The notes: generated from the letters alone by a model not told the origin. 64,000 bases of DNA from Chryseobacterium piperi (GCF_002285635.2 NZ_CP023049.2:1674001-1738000); one strand, 5' to 3'. Counted from the first letter of the stretch, positions 19,784-28,441 are shown. Numbers and translations: made by a program.

Positions 19784-19923
19784 TATTTTTTCTATAAAAT
19801 TTAAGCAAAAGTATAAAAAATAAATTTTTAAAATGGTGATAAATACCCATTTTAATGATTATTTTTTGGAAACTTAATTAATTAATCCGGACTCATGTGA
19901 ATATAAAATTTTAAATTTAAACT

Positions 19924-20568
19924 ATGATTATTGTTTCTAAAATTCTATTTTTCACAAGTCATCATGGTTTTTATACTGTGATTATCCTTATTTTGTTTTT
20001 TGGCTTAGTCTCATTTATCACCAGAAAGGTCTGGTTTCTGATTCCAATTCTTCCATTGGCCATTTTAAATGGCGTAGCCGGTCAGTTTCTGAATGCATGG
20101 TTTTTAAATAAGTATGGAGTGGAAAGCACAGCCATTATTACTTCCTATATTGAAACAAACTCCACCCTAAACGACATGTACATCCATGACTATGAAGCTA
20201 TTGTAAAAAAACAGGATCAATCATATACTACAACTTTCTTCTCAACAACTTCTGCAGCCATCTATCCCATTGAGAACGCTATCAGGATCCCACAGGTTAA
20301 TCAACCTTTTCCGGTAAAATACATCCCCGGTTATGAAAAAAACATCGTTATTCTATATAATGAATCTGAAGAAGGTAAAAATCTTCGTCGATACGAAAAA
20401 CAAGCTCCTATCAATTCTGCAAAAATAAAATATGAAGCAGATCCAACGAATAAGGAATTTTTAAAAGAATATATTTCAGCCCTGGATGATTATTTACAGA
20501 CCTATGAAGACAGAAATTATACTATTAAAATGGAAGAATTAAAGAAGGAGCTGAAGCAGTTGAAATAG
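19924..20568 (+). CDS. Membrane protein of unknown function
   Basis: 214 residues. Two hydrophobic segments lie near the N terminus (about 18-32 and 36-58). They are followed by a soluble domain with a beta-rich middle (STAIITSYIE, HDYEAIVKKQD, FPVKYIPGY) and a charged helical C terminus (KMEELKKELKQLK). The pattern resembles DUF3592-type proteins, where a membrane hairpin precedes a small beta domain, but this is not certain. It sits immediately upstream of the trp leader and is transcribed the same way. Confidence 0.55.
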   Translation: MIIVSKILFFTSHHGFYTVIILILFFGLVSFITRKVWFLIPILPLAILNGVAGQFLNAWFLNKYGVESTAIITSYIETNSTLNDMYIHDYEAIVKKQDQSYTTTFFSTTSAAIYPIENAIRIPQVNQPFPVKYIPGYEKNIVILYNESEEGKNLRRYEKQAPINSAKIKYEADPTNKEFLKEYISALDDYLQTYEDRNYTIKMEELKKELKQLK

Positions 20569-20630
20569 TTAATTTTATCTTAAGTTTTTTTAATTTTCCT
20601 CTTTTTTGTTTTTTATATTAAAAAAATATC

Positions 20631-20638
20631 TAAATTTG
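20631..20638 (+). promoter_or_regulatory. trp operon promoter (-7 element)
   Basis: TAAATTTG fits TAnnTTTG exactly. A TTG lies 22 nt upstream (about 20606-20608) in a T-rich stretch, a good -33 candidate. The first ATG of the leader is only 4 nt downstream, so transcription probably starts at or just after it. Confidence 0.65.
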
Positions 20639-20642
20639 TCCC

Positions 20643-20720
20643 ATGTTTAATATGAGCAACAATATTTGGTGGTGGCTTTCAAACTCTTCGTCGGGTCTGA
20701 AGTTATTATCATGTCGTTAA
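20643..20720 (+). CDS. trpL: trp leader peptide
   Basis: A 25-codon frame, MFNMSNNIWWWLSNSSSGLK then LLSCR, with three consecutive Trp codons at 20667-20675 and a stop at 20718-20720. It stands between the trp promoter and a terminator just upstream of trpE, the standard arrangement of an attenuator leader. If transcription starts after 20643, the second ATG (20652) would be used, giving a 22-residue peptide. Codons just after the Trp triplet contain TTCGTC and GTCT, which can pair with the left arm of the terminator. Confidence 0.85.
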   Translation: MFNMSNNIWWWLSNSSSGLKLLSCR

Positions 20721-20767
20721 TTGTAAAAACACGCTTACAACCAGAATAAGATAAAAACAAAATATAT

Positions 20768-20800
20768 AGACTTTGACGAATTTCGTTGAAGTCTTTTTTT
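20768..20800 (+). terminator. trp attenuator terminator
   Basis: An 11-13 bp stem, AGACTTTGACGAA / TTCGTTGAAGTCT (with G-U pairs), is followed by seven T. Its left arm (20768-20780) is also complementary to 20687-20698 inside trpL, giving an alternative antiterminator. Ribosome stalling at the Trp codons would leave 20687-20698 free and block termination; a ribosome that reaches the stop codon would cover it and allow termination. Confidence 0.8.
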
Positions 20801-20831
20801 ATTACATAATTTCAAAAAAATAAAACTGCAA

Positions 20832-22253
20832 ATGTTTAGCAAAAAAATAAAAATAAAAACCGTTTCTAAAAAGACATTAGGAGACCTTCAGACTCCAATG
20901 GGAATCTACCTGCAGATCCGTGATAAATTCAGAGATACCATATTACTGGAGAGCTCGGATTCCAAAAATATTGATAATAACTTTTCTTTTATTGCCATCA
21001 ATGCTATTGCAGGAATTGAAATTAAAAACCTTAATGAGTTTGAAATAAAACTTCCCAATTCAGAACCTGTAAAACAGTTCATCATTGATCATAAAATAGC
21101 TGATATCCTACATGATTTTTCTTCTGTATTCGAGTGTGAAAAAACTACGGATGCCATCGAAGAAACGGCTCAAAGCCTTTTTGGATATACCAGTTTTGAA
21201 GCTGTTCAGTTTTTTGAAAATGTAACTTTTAAAGCTCAAAGTGAGGAAGTTGAAATTCCACTGCTTCGGTACCGTTTATACCAGTATGTGATTGCGATCA
21301 ATCATTATAATGATGAAATGTATTTCATTGAAAATCAAATTGAAGGTGTAAAATCTGAATTGTACACTTTGGAAAATTTGATTAAAAATAAAAATTCAGC
21401 GATTTATCCATTTGAAAAAATAGGTCAGGAAACTTCCAATATCAAAGATGAGGAATATCTTGAATTGGTAAAAACAGCTCAGAAGCATTGTATGCGTGGA
21501 GACGTTTTCCAATTGGTATTAAGCAGAAGGTTTGAACAAAAATTCCTTGGGGACGAATTCAATGTTTATCGTGCTTTAAGAAATATCAACCCTTCCCCCT
21601 ATCTGTTCTTTTTCGATTATGGGGATTATAAGTTATTCGGTTCCAGTCCTGAAAGCCAGTTGATTATTAAAGATCACAAAGCCATCATTCACCCTATTGC
21701 AGGAACGTTTAAAAGAACCGGAAATTTTGATATCGATTTACAGTCTATTGAAGAATTGAAAAACGATGCCAAGGAAAATGCAGAGCATACCATGTTGGTT
21801 GACTTAGCAAGAAATGATTTAGGGAAATTAGGAAAAAATGTCACGGTTACTAAACTGAAGGAGATTCAGCTTTTTTCTCACGTTATTCATATGGTAAGTG
21901 AAGTTACTGCAGAATTACCAGAGAAAACCAATCCTTTCGAAGTGGTTGCAGCTACTTTTCCTCAAGGAACATTAAGTGGAGCTCCAAAGCACAAAGCACT
22001 CCAACTTATCAATCAATATGAAAAAGATTCCCGTGGTTACTACGGAGGCTGTATCGGGATGGTTGGACTTAATGGAAGTTGCAATCAGGCCATTATGATC
22101 AGAACATTTTTAAGCAAAAACAATACATTATTTTATCAGGCAGGAGCCGGACTGGTTGCCAAATCTAATCCTGAAAGTGAATTACAGGAAGTCAATAATA
22201 AGCTTAATGCATTAAAAAAAGCTGTTGAAAAAGCAGATAAAATGAGCTATTAA
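20832..22253 (+). CDS. trpE: Anthranilate synthase component I
   Basis: 473 residues, a chorismate-binding enzyme. The C-terminal core shows GDVFQLVLSRRFEQ, NPSPYLFFFDYGDYKLFGSSPE, HPIAGTFKR, ENAEHTMLVDLARNDLGK and PQGTLSGAPK, all conserved in TrpE/PabB. The Pro-Ser of NPSPY and position next to trpG favour TrpE. It converts chorismate to anthranilate with ammonia from TrpG. It is the first structural gene after the attenuator. Confidence 0.95.
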   Translation: MFSKKIKIKTVSKKTLGDLQTPMGIYLQIRDKFRDTILLESSDSKNIDNNFSFIAINAIAGIEIKNLNEFEIKLPNSEPVKQFIIDHKIADILHDFSSVFECEKTTDAIEETAQSLFGYTSFEAVQFFENVTFKAQSEEVEIPLLRYRLYQYVIAINHYNDEMYFIENQIEGVKSELYTLENLIKNKNSAIYPFEKIGQETSNIKDEEYLELVKTAQKHCMRGDVFQLVLSRRFEQKFLGDEFNVYRALRNINPSPYLFFFDYGDYKLFGSSPESQLIIKDHKAIIHPIAGTFKRTGNFDIDLQSIEELKNDAKENAEHTMLVDLARNDLGKLGKNVTVTKLKEIQLFSHVIHMVSEVTAELPEKTNPFEVVAATFPQGTLSGAPKHKALQLINQYEKDSRGYYGGCIGMVGLNGSCNQAIMIRTFLSKNNTLFYQAGAGLVAKSNPESELQEVNNKLNALKKAVEKADKMSY

Positions 22254-22288
22254 TCCGGCATCTTACCAGTTATAAAAAAAATAAGCAA

Positions 22289-22888
22289 ATGGATAAAAAT
22301 ATAAAAGAACAAAAAGCAACTAAAGTTTTAGTTTTTGATAACTACGATAGCTTTACTTATAATCTCGTTCAGATTATTGAAAGAATTCTGGATCAAAAAG
22401 TAGATGTTTTCCGTAATGACCAGATTACTTTAGAAGAGATTGATCAATACGATAAAATAATCCTTTCTCCAGGTCCTGGAATTCCTGAAGAATCTGGTAT
22501 TTTACTGGATGTGATCAGAAAATATGCCCCTACGAAAAGCATCCTGGGTGTGTGCCTTGGACAACAGGCCATTGCAGAAGCTTTTGGGGGAAGCCTCATC
22601 AATCTTTCTGAAATTTTTCATGGGGTGGCGACTTCTACTGATCTGGTAAAAGATGAAACCAAGCTTTTCAAAAATATACCTTCTGGGCTGGAAGTGGGAA
22701 GATACCATAGCTGGGCTGTAAATCCAGATAACTTCCCAGAAGAATTAGAAGTTACAGCAGTAGATAAAGACGGGATGATTATGGCCTTACAGCATAAAAC
22801 ATATGATGTACATGGTGTACAATTTCACCCTGAAAGTATTTTAACTCCGGACGGAGAAGTAATCATTAAAAACTTCCTTTTACATTGA
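22289..22888 (+). CDS. trpG: Anthranilate synthase component II (glutamine amidotransferase)
   Basis: 199 residues, class I amidotransferase. FDNYDSFTYNLVQ at the start, the nucleophile Cys in GVCLGQQAI, and the His/Glu pair in QFHPESI are intact. It supplies ammonia to TrpE. About 13 residues precede the usual start, which is an ordinary N-terminal extension. Confidence 0.95.
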   Translation: MDKNIKEQKATKVLVFDNYDSFTYNLVQIIERILDQKVDVFRNDQITLEEIDQYDKIILSPGPGIPEESGILLDVIRKYAPTKSILGVCLGQQAIAEAFGGSLINLSEIFHGVATSTDLVKDETKLFKNIPSGLEVGRYHSWAVNPDNFPEELEVTAVDKDGMIMALQHKTYDVHGVQFHPESILTPDGEVIIKNFLLH

Positions 22889-22926
22889 AAGCTCTAGAAA
22901 ATCCCTCAACCACAAAAACCCCACAA

Positions 22927-23916
22927 ATGAAAGAAATTCTGCAATATTTATTCAATCATCATACTTTATCGAAATCCGAGGCTAAAGCTATTATGATTGA
23001 AATTGCTCAAAACAAATTCAATACGACGGAAGTAACTGCTTTCATCAGTGTATTCCTGATGCGAAATATAACACTGAAAGAATTGGAAGGTTTCAGAGAA
23101 GCTTTATTACAAATGGCTGTACCTGTATCTATAGATACCAGCGATACAATTGATATTACAGGAACAGGAGGTGATGGAAAAAATACCATCAATATTTCAA
23201 CCTTAGCCAGCTTTATCATTGCAGGAGCAGGTCAAAAGGTGACCAAACACGGAAACTATGGTGCTTCAGCTGTTACAGGATCTTCTAACGTTTTAGAGGA
23301 ATTAGGTTATCAAATGAATAATGACTCTGGTAAATTGAATAAAGATCTGGAAAAAGCCAATATCTGTTTTTTACATGCTCCTTATTTTCATCCGGCACTT
23401 CAGTCTGTAGGAGCTTTAAGAAAATCATTAGGCTTAAGAACTTTTTTCAATTTATTAGGTCCATTGGTTAATCCTGCAAAGCCTAAATTTTCTGTGATCG
23501 GTGTCTACAATTTGGAAATTGCAAGAATCTATCAGTATCTCCTACAAAAGGAAAATTCACGAGAATTTATTTTGGTTCATGGGTTGGATGGATATGATGA
23601 GATAAGCTTAACACAGGATACCAAAATTATCACTAAAAAAGGAGAGGAAATTTACTCTGCCGAAGACCTAGGTTTTGATTCTGTAAGCCCGGAAAGCATA
23701 CAAGCAGGAAGCACAATTCAGGAAACAGCTAAAATTTTCAAGAACATCCTTAACGGTAAAGGAACAGAGCAACAAAACTCTGTGGTTTTGGCCAATGCTT
23801 CGGTTGCGTTATACCATACCCATAAATTTGGCAGTTATGATGACTGTCTCTTATTAGCACAGGAAAGCTTAGAAAGCGGAAAAGCATTAAAAAGTCTGGA
23901 ATTATTGCTGGAATAA
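22927..23916 (+). CDS. trpD: Anthranilate phosphoribosyltransferase
   Basis: 329 residues from ATG at 22927 (an upstream TTG at 22885 overlaps trpG and is unlikely). The PRPP-binding GTGGDGKNTINIST, the KHGNYGASAVTGSSNVLEELG segment and RTFFNLLGPLVNPA are diagnostic. It transfers phosphoribose to anthranilate. It is followed not directly by trpC but by a 695-bp gap holding a GIY-YIG gene and repeats. Confidence 0.95.
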   Translation: MKEILQYLFNHHTLSKSEAKAIMIEIAQNKFNTTEVTAFISVFLMRNITLKELEGFREALLQMAVPVSIDTSDTIDITGTGGDGKNTINISTLASFIIAGAGQKVTKHGNYGASAVTGSSNVLEELGYQMNNDSGKLNKDLEKANICFLHAPYFHPALQSVGALRKSLGLRTFFNLLGPLVNPAKPKFSVIGVYNLEIARIYQYLLQKENSREFILVHGLDGYDEISLTQDTKIITKKGEEIYSAEDLGFDSVSPESIQAGSTIQETAKIFKNILNGKGTEQQNSVVLANASVALYHTHKFGSYDDCLLLAQESLESGKALKSLELLLE

Positions 23917-23965
23917 TAATTTGCAAAAAACAGTGTATATTTTAAATCATGTAAGTATTAAACAA

Positions 23966-24062
23966 AGATTTCTCACTGCATTTCATTATGTCCGAAATGA
24001 CAACTATATGTTTAAAAACCACAACTGTCATTCAGAATGAAGCGAAGCGGAATGAAGAATCT
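23966..24062. repeat. 97-bp repeat, left copy flanking the GIY-YIG gene
   Basis: The unit is 37 nt (starting AGATTTCTCACTGC, ending CGAAATGACA) + 23-nt spacer (ACTATATG...CCACAAC) + 37 nt (starting TGTCATTCAGAATGAA, ending GAAGAATCT). The two 37-nt parts form an imperfect inverted pair with matching ends. The copy at 24421-24517 has the same length, order and an identical spacer. Confidence 0.85.
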
Positions 24063-24111
24063 CTAAACAAAAAAGATAAATTACAAAAATCTACTTTGTT
24101 AAATCAATTAA

Positions 24112-24420
24112 ATGAAAACATTAGGAACACATAATTACTACGTTTACATTTTAACTAACAGAATCAAAACTGTTCTTTATATTGGTTTTACTAATGATTT
24201 AAAAGCTAGATTATATTGGCATAAAAATCCTGAAGCTGGAAATATTCATTTTACAACTAAATATAAATGTTTCTATCTTCTTTATTATGAACACTTCCAA
24301 GATGTCGAACAGGCTATTTTAAGAGAAAAACAAATTAAAGGTTATTCGAGAATGAAAAAAGAGAATTTAATTAACAGATTTAATCCTGAATGGAATTTTT
24401 TAAATGAAACTATTGAATAG
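24112..24420 (+). CDS. Single-domain GIY-YIG endonuclease-like protein
   Basis: 102 residues. The fold signature is clear: YYVYILTN (the GIY position), LYIGFTNDLKARLYWHK (YIG position with the catalytic Arg following) and a downstream helix with AILREKQIKGYSR. It belongs to the small UPF0213/YhbQ-like group whose biological role is not well established. It interrupts the trp operon between trpD and trpC and is bracketed by 97-bp direct repeats, with a third half-repeat at 24540. This suggests a nuclease-plus-repeat mobile cassette rather than a tryptophan gene. The stop codon abuts the right repeat. Confidence 0.85.
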   Translation: MKTLGTHNYYVYILTNRIKTVLYIGFTNDLKARLYWHKNPEAGNIHFTTKYKCFYLLYYEHFQDVEQAILREKQIKGYSRMKKENLINRFNPEWNFLNETIE

Positions 24421-24517
24421 AGATTTCTCACTGCATTCCATTACGTTCGAAATGACAACTATATGTTTAAAAACCACAACTGTCATTCAGAATGAAACGA
24501 AGTGGAATGAAGAATCT
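24421..24517. repeat. 97-bp repeat, right copy flanking the GIY-YIG gene
   Basis: Direct repeat of 23966-24062: same 37+23+37 nt plan with an identical spacer and only scattered differences in the arms. It begins at the base after the GIY-YIG stop codon. It is 455 nt from the left copy. Confidence 0.85.
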
Positions 24518-24539
24518 TTAATAGATAAATTATTAAAAT

Positions 24540-24576
24540 AGATTTCTCACTACATTCTATTGCGTTCGAAATGACA
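24540..24576. repeat. Solo 37-nt half-repeat
   Basis: A third copy of the first 37-nt arm (AGATTTCTCACTAC...CGAAATGACA) 22 nt after the right 97-bp copy, without the spacer or second arm. It lies 35 nt before trpC. Confidence 0.8.
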
Positions 24577-24611
24577 ATACAGATTTAATTTAAGTACAAA
24601 GCACACAACAA

Positions 24612-25391
24612 ATGACAATACTAGATCAAATTATATCGAGAAAGAAAGAAGAAATCCTTTTTTCAAAATCCAATACTCCGGTAGAGCAATTAAAAGATTC
24701 CCAATTTTTCGAAAGAAAAGGTCAATCATTAAAAGAGTCTATCGGATCCAAAAGTGGAATTATTGCTGAGTTTAAAAGACAATCTCCGTCAAAAGGTATT
24801 ATTAATGATAAAATATCGCCTTTAGAGGTTGCTTCCGCTTATGAAAAATTTGGAGCAAGTGGTATTTCAATTCTTACAGATTCTGATTTTTTCGGAGGAA
24901 GTTCTAAAGATATGCTGAGTGTTCGAAACCAGATTCACATTCCTATCCTCAGAAAGGATTTTATGATTGATGAATATCAGTTTTATGAAGCCAAGGGTAT
25001 GGGTGCCGATGTTATTTTATTAATTGCCGCCTGCCTCTCCCCTGCTCAGGTACAGGAATTCACAGAATTGTCACATGAATTAGGCATGGAAGTTTTATTG
25101 GAAATACACACCGAAGAAGAACTTGGCCATTTTAATTCAAATGTGGATCTCGTTGGAATTAACAACAGAAATTTAAAAGACTTTAAAGTTGATTTACAAC
25201 ATTCTGTTAACTTAAAGAATCAACTTCCGGAAGGGGTTTTATCTGTTGCTGAAAGTGGTATTTACAGTAGTCAAGACTTCAGCTATCTTAAAGAAAAAGG
25301 ATTTGATGGATTCCTGATGGGGGAATATTTTATGAGAAATGAAAATCCTGCAAAAGCTTTTGAAGACTTTACTTCTAAAGTAACAGTATAA
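24612..25391 (+). CDS. trpC: Indole-3-glycerol phosphate synthase
   Basis: 259 residues, a TIM barrel. Catalytic segments IIAEFKRQSPSKG, LRKDFMIDEYQ, VGINNRNLKDF and VAESGI are intact. It closes the indole ring from CdRP. It is separate from TrpF, unlike the fused enterobacterial enzyme, and is two bases from trpF. Confidence 0.95.
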   Translation: MTILDQIISRKKEEILFSKSNTPVEQLKDSQFFERKGQSLKESIGSKSGIIAEFKRQSPSKGIINDKISPLEVASAYEKFGASGISILTDSDFFGGSSKDMLSVRNQIHIPILRKDFMIDEYQFYEAKGMGADVILLIAACLSPAQVQEFTELSHELGMEVLLEIHTEEELGHFNSNVDLVGINNRNLKDFKVDLQHSVNLKNQLPEGVLSVAESGIYSSQDFSYLKEKGFDGFLMGEYFMRNENPAKAFEDFTSKVTV

Positions 25392-25393
25392 TC

Positions 25394-26059
25394 ATGAATC
25401 AGCCATTACAATTAAAAGTTTGTGGTTTAACCCAAATCAATCAGATTCAGGAACTTATTTCTCTGAATACGGATTTTCTTGGATTCATATTTTATAAAAA
25501 ATCGCCGAGATATGTTTTGAACCATCTGAACCTGGAAGATCTTTTCAAGATTAATCATTCGGGGAAAGTAGGTGTCTTCGTTAACGAAGATGTTGGTAAA
25601 GTAGCAGAAATTGTAAAAAAGGGCGGTTTGAATTTTATCCAACTGCATGGAGACGAAAATGAAGATTACATTTTGGAATTAAGAAAAAAGACTGGTAATA
25701 GCATTAAAATTATTAAAGTGTTGAGAATAGGAACTGATCCTTTTTCTTCAAACAAAAAATACATTGATTCAATCCGTTCTGTGCAGCAATATGTTAATTA
25801 TCTTCTTTTTGATACCGACAGCCAGTCTTTCGGAGGAACAGGAAAACAGTTTGGCTGGTCTTTACTCAATGAATTTGAACTGCAGATTCCTTATTTTTTA
25901 AGTGGAGGTATTTCAGAAGAAAATGTCATGAATATAAAAAATCTGCATCAAAAGCCCTTTGCTTTAGATATCAATTCAAAATTCGAAACAGAACCGGGAG
26001 TCAAAAATATTGAAAAAGTAAGATTGTTTCAGTCTAATCTGACAAACTCAAACCTATGA
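25394..26059 (+). CDS. trpF: Phosphoribosylanthranilate isomerase
   Basis: 221 residues. The catalytic Cys in LKVCGLTQ and Asp in LFDTDSQSFGGTGKQF are present, along with FINLQLHGDE-like FIQLHGDE and the phosphate-binding FLSGGIS. It overlaps the following unknown gene by 4 nt (ATGA), so that gene is part of the operon. Confidence 0.94.
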   Translation: MNQPLQLKVCGLTQINQIQELISLNTDFLGFIFYKKSPRYVLNHLNLEDLFKINHSGKVGVFVNEDVGKVAEIVKKGGLNFIQLHGDENEDYILELRKKTGNSIKIIKVLRIGTDPFSSNKKYIDSIRSVQQYVNYLLFDTDSQSFGGTGKQFGWSLLNEFELQIPYFLSGGISEENVMNIKNLHQKPFALDINSKFETEPGVKNIEKVRLFQSNLTNSNL

Positions 26060-26583
26060 ATATAAAATCATTAAAAAAGCATTTTTATAAGACTTTATTC
26101 CCACCAAGGTTTGACAGTAAAAAAGTAGAAGAACTGCATCAGTTCATTTCTGAAAATGACAGTATTACAGATTACTGGGAAGTGGGAGGATTATTATCCG
26201 AGTTTATCAACATCATTAAACATTTTAATGAAGAGGATATTCAATGTTTCTTTAAAACAATTGATTCCTGGGATAGTTATCACCTGGTAATGATCGCTGA
26301 TAAGCTTATGGAAACTCATGTAAAAGCCAGTGTCAATTATGATCTGGGAAAGATCTATTTTAAGATTTTTTTATCTTATGAGAAATTTGACTCTTATTAT
26401 TTACTGGACAATTTAGAAATGATTTTCACGATGTATCAATCAAAACTTGATATCGAAACACAGATCAGCATTGCCAGTAAAATAAAATTTTTATATCAGC
26501 ATAAGCAGATCAACAAACAACAGTTTGAATCTAATTTATTATTTATCAATAATTTAAATAATGAAGATGGCATATACAATTAA
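26056..26583 (+). CDS. Helical protein of unknown function in the trp operon
   Basis: 175 residues, acidic and aromatic, predicted mostly helical, no signal peptide or membrane segment. I do not recognise a family. It overlaps trpF by 4 nt and the next gene by 23 nt, so it is firmly inside the operon. A HEAT-like or immunity-like helical repeat is possible but cannot be shown by eye. Its link to tryptophan synthesis is unknown. Confidence 0.6.
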   Translation: MNIKSLKKHFYKTLFPPRFDSKKVEELHQFISENDSITDYWEVGGLLSEFINIIKHFNEEDIQCFFKTIDSWDSYHLVMIADKLMETHVKASVNYDLGKIYFKIFLSYEKFDSYYLLDNLEMIFTMYQSKLDIETQISIASKIKFLYQHKQINKQQFESNLLFINNLNNEDGIYN

Positions 26584-27106
26584 AAAAGCGGAAGAACTAA
26601 CAGACTATGAAATACAAAAAATCATAGAGCTTTGGGAACATGAAGAGTGGAATAATTTGAAGCCCAATGATTTTAAAAATTTATTTAAAGATTCCGAATT
26701 TCATATGTTGTCTGATGCTAAAGAGGAAATTGCATCTGTACTGCGTCTTAATTTTGATTTTGTTTTAAAAATTGCTGACATCCTCTATTCCTTTATCGAA
26801 ATGGGAGGATTAGTTTCTTCACAAAAGAGATTGGGGTTTGGCAGCAAGTTGGTGCAACTGGTAGCAGAAAATGTTACCCAACGTAATTTAGAAACAATAG
26901 GTTTCTGCTTTTCAGATCTACGTCCGTTTTATGAAAAATGTTCGGTAGAAATTTTAGCTGATATGGCAAAAAACATTAAGGAAAAGGAAGGCAGCGAATG
27001 GGTTATTTCTGAAGATGATGACATTTTGGTGATTCATTTATCAGAAGAGAAGAAAAACCTGCTGAGCCAGCTTACACTGGAAAATTATGCTTATTTAATA
27101 CAATAA
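26561..27106 (+). CDS. GNAT-like protein of unknown substrate in the trp operon
   Basis: 181 residues (or 179 from the second ATG at 26567). The middle has a GNAT-like pattern: a beta strand ([12 protein letters not shown]) followed by [16 protein letters not shown], similar to the acetyl-CoA pyrophosphate loop R/Q-x-x-G-x-G/A and helix, then a region resembling the end of such domains ([10 protein letters not shown]). The call is tentative. It overlaps the previous gene by 23 nt and precedes trpB by 10 nt. Confidence 0.55.
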   Translation: MKMAYTIKKAEELTDYEIQKIIELWEHEEWNNLKPNDFKNLFKDSEFHMLSDAKEEIASVLRLNFDFVLKIADILYSFIEMGGLVSSQKRLGFGSKLVQLVAENVTQRNLETIGFCFSDLRPFYEKCSVEILADMAKNIKEKEGSEWVISEDDDILVIHLSEEKKNLLSQLTLENYAYLIQ

Positions 27107-27116
27107 TAAAAAAGAA

Positions 27117-28295
27117 ATGGATTATAAAAACCCAGATGAAAATGGATATTATGGAGAGTTCGGAGGTGCTTTTATCCCCGAAATGCTTTATCCAAACGTT
27201 GAAGAACTGCAAAGAAATTATCTTGAAATCATAGAATCTCAGGAATTTCAGGCAGAATATCAGGATTTACTGAAAAACTACGTAGGTCGAGCTACACCGC
27301 TTTATTTTGCCAAAAACTTAAGCCAGAAATATAATACCAAAATCTATCTGAAAAGAGAAGATCTCAACCACACAGGAGCTCACAAAATCAACAACGCTTT
27401 AGGTCAGGTTTTATTGTCAAAACGTCTTGGAAAAACCAGAATTATTGCAGAAACAGGCGCCGGACAACATGGTGTTGCAACAGCTACAGCATGTGCTTTG
27501 CTGGGACTGGAGTGCATTGTTTATATGGGCGAGATTGATATTCAGAGACAGGCTCCGAATGTAGCGAGAATGAAAATGCTGGGTGCTGAAGTGATTGCAG
27601 CAACTTCCGGATCAAAAACATTGAAAGACGCAGTGAATGAGGCATTAAGAGACTGGATCAATAATCCGGTAACTACCCATTATGTGATCGGAAGCGTCGT
27701 AGGACCTCATCCCTTCCCCGACCTGGTAGCAAGATTTCAGAGTATTATTTCTAAAGAAATTAAAGAACAGCTCTACGAGCAAATTGGAAGAGAAAACCCG
27801 GATTATGTCATTGCCTGTGTAGGCGGAGGAAGTAATGCAGCCGGAACATTTTATCATTTCGTTAATGAAGAAGAGGTAAAAATTATTGCTGCAGAAGCCG
27901 GAGGCTTAGGAATTGAATCGGGAAAGTCAGCAGCAACCACTTTTCTGGGAACATTAGGCGTTTTACATGGAAGTAAAAGCCTTGTAATGCAGACAAAAGA
28001 CGGACAGGTGATTGAACCTCATTCTATTTCTGCAGGACTGGATTATCCAGGAATAGGACCATTCCATGCTCATTTATTCAATGAAAAACGGGGTGAATTT
28101 TTTAGCATTAACGATGATGAAGCTTTAAAATCAGCTTTTGAACTGACAAAATTAGAAGGTATTATTCCCGCATTGGAAAGCTCCCACGCCTTGGCTATTT
28201 TGGATAAAAAGAAATTTAATAAAAATGATATTGTCGTTATCTGCCTGAGCGGACGTGGTGATAAGGATATGGAAACATATTTAAAGAATTTATAA
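27117..28295 (+). CDS. trpB: Tryptophan synthase beta chain
   Basis: 392 residues. The PLP Lys is in [30 protein letters not shown], the phosphate loop VGGGSNAAG and GLDYPGIGP are all typical of TrpB1. It condenses indole with serine. Followed by 146 nt containing a long hairpin before trpA. Confidence 0.97.
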   Translation: MDYKNPDENGYYGEFGGAFIPEMLYPNVEELQRNYLEIIESQEFQAEYQDLLKNYVGRATPLYFAKNLSQKYNTKIYLKREDLNHTGAHKINNALGQVLLSKRLGKTRIIAETGAGQHGVATATACALLGLECIVYMGEIDIQRQAPNVARMKMLGAEVIAATSGSKTLKDAVNEALRDWINNPVTTHYVIGSVVGPHPFPDLVARFQSIISKEIKEQLYEQIGRENPDYVIACVGGGSNAAGTFYHFVNEEEVKIIAAEAGGLGIESGKSAATTFLGTLGVLHGSKSLVMQTKDGQVIEPHSISAGLDYPGIGPFHAHLFNEKRGEFFSINDDEALKSAFELTKLEGIIPALESSHALAILDKKKFNKNDIVVICLSGRGDKDMETYLKNL

Positions 28296-28305
28296 AATGT
28301 AAAAA

Positions 28306-28421
28306 GTATTTATGTAAAATGATTTTGAAAGCTAACCAAAACACAATGATAGCTTTCTTAAAGAAATGAAATATAATTAAAAAGTCATATGGACTATCAT
28401 AAATACATTTTACATGAATAC
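28306..28421. repeat. Nested inverted repeat between trpB and trpA
   Basis: Outer arms of 16 nt (GTATTTATGTAAAATG at 28306-28321 and its near-complement at 28406-28421, 15/16) enclose an inner perfect 8-bp stem (GAAAGCTA 28327-28334 / TAGCTTTC 28350-28357). No T-run follows, so it is not a standard terminator. It could stabilise or process the mRNA, or be a small inserted element. Confidence 0.55.
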
Positions 28422-28441
28422 ATCAATACAATTTAAACCCT

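Noticed and set aside
22885..22926. Upstream TTG start for trpD
   Set aside because: It would overlap trpG and add 14 residues of unrelated sequence; the ATG at 22927 gives the normal TrpD N terminus.
23966..24576. Insertion sequence with a transposase
   Set aside because: No transposase frame is present; the only gene between the repeats is the GIY-YIG protein, and no target-site duplication could be identified.
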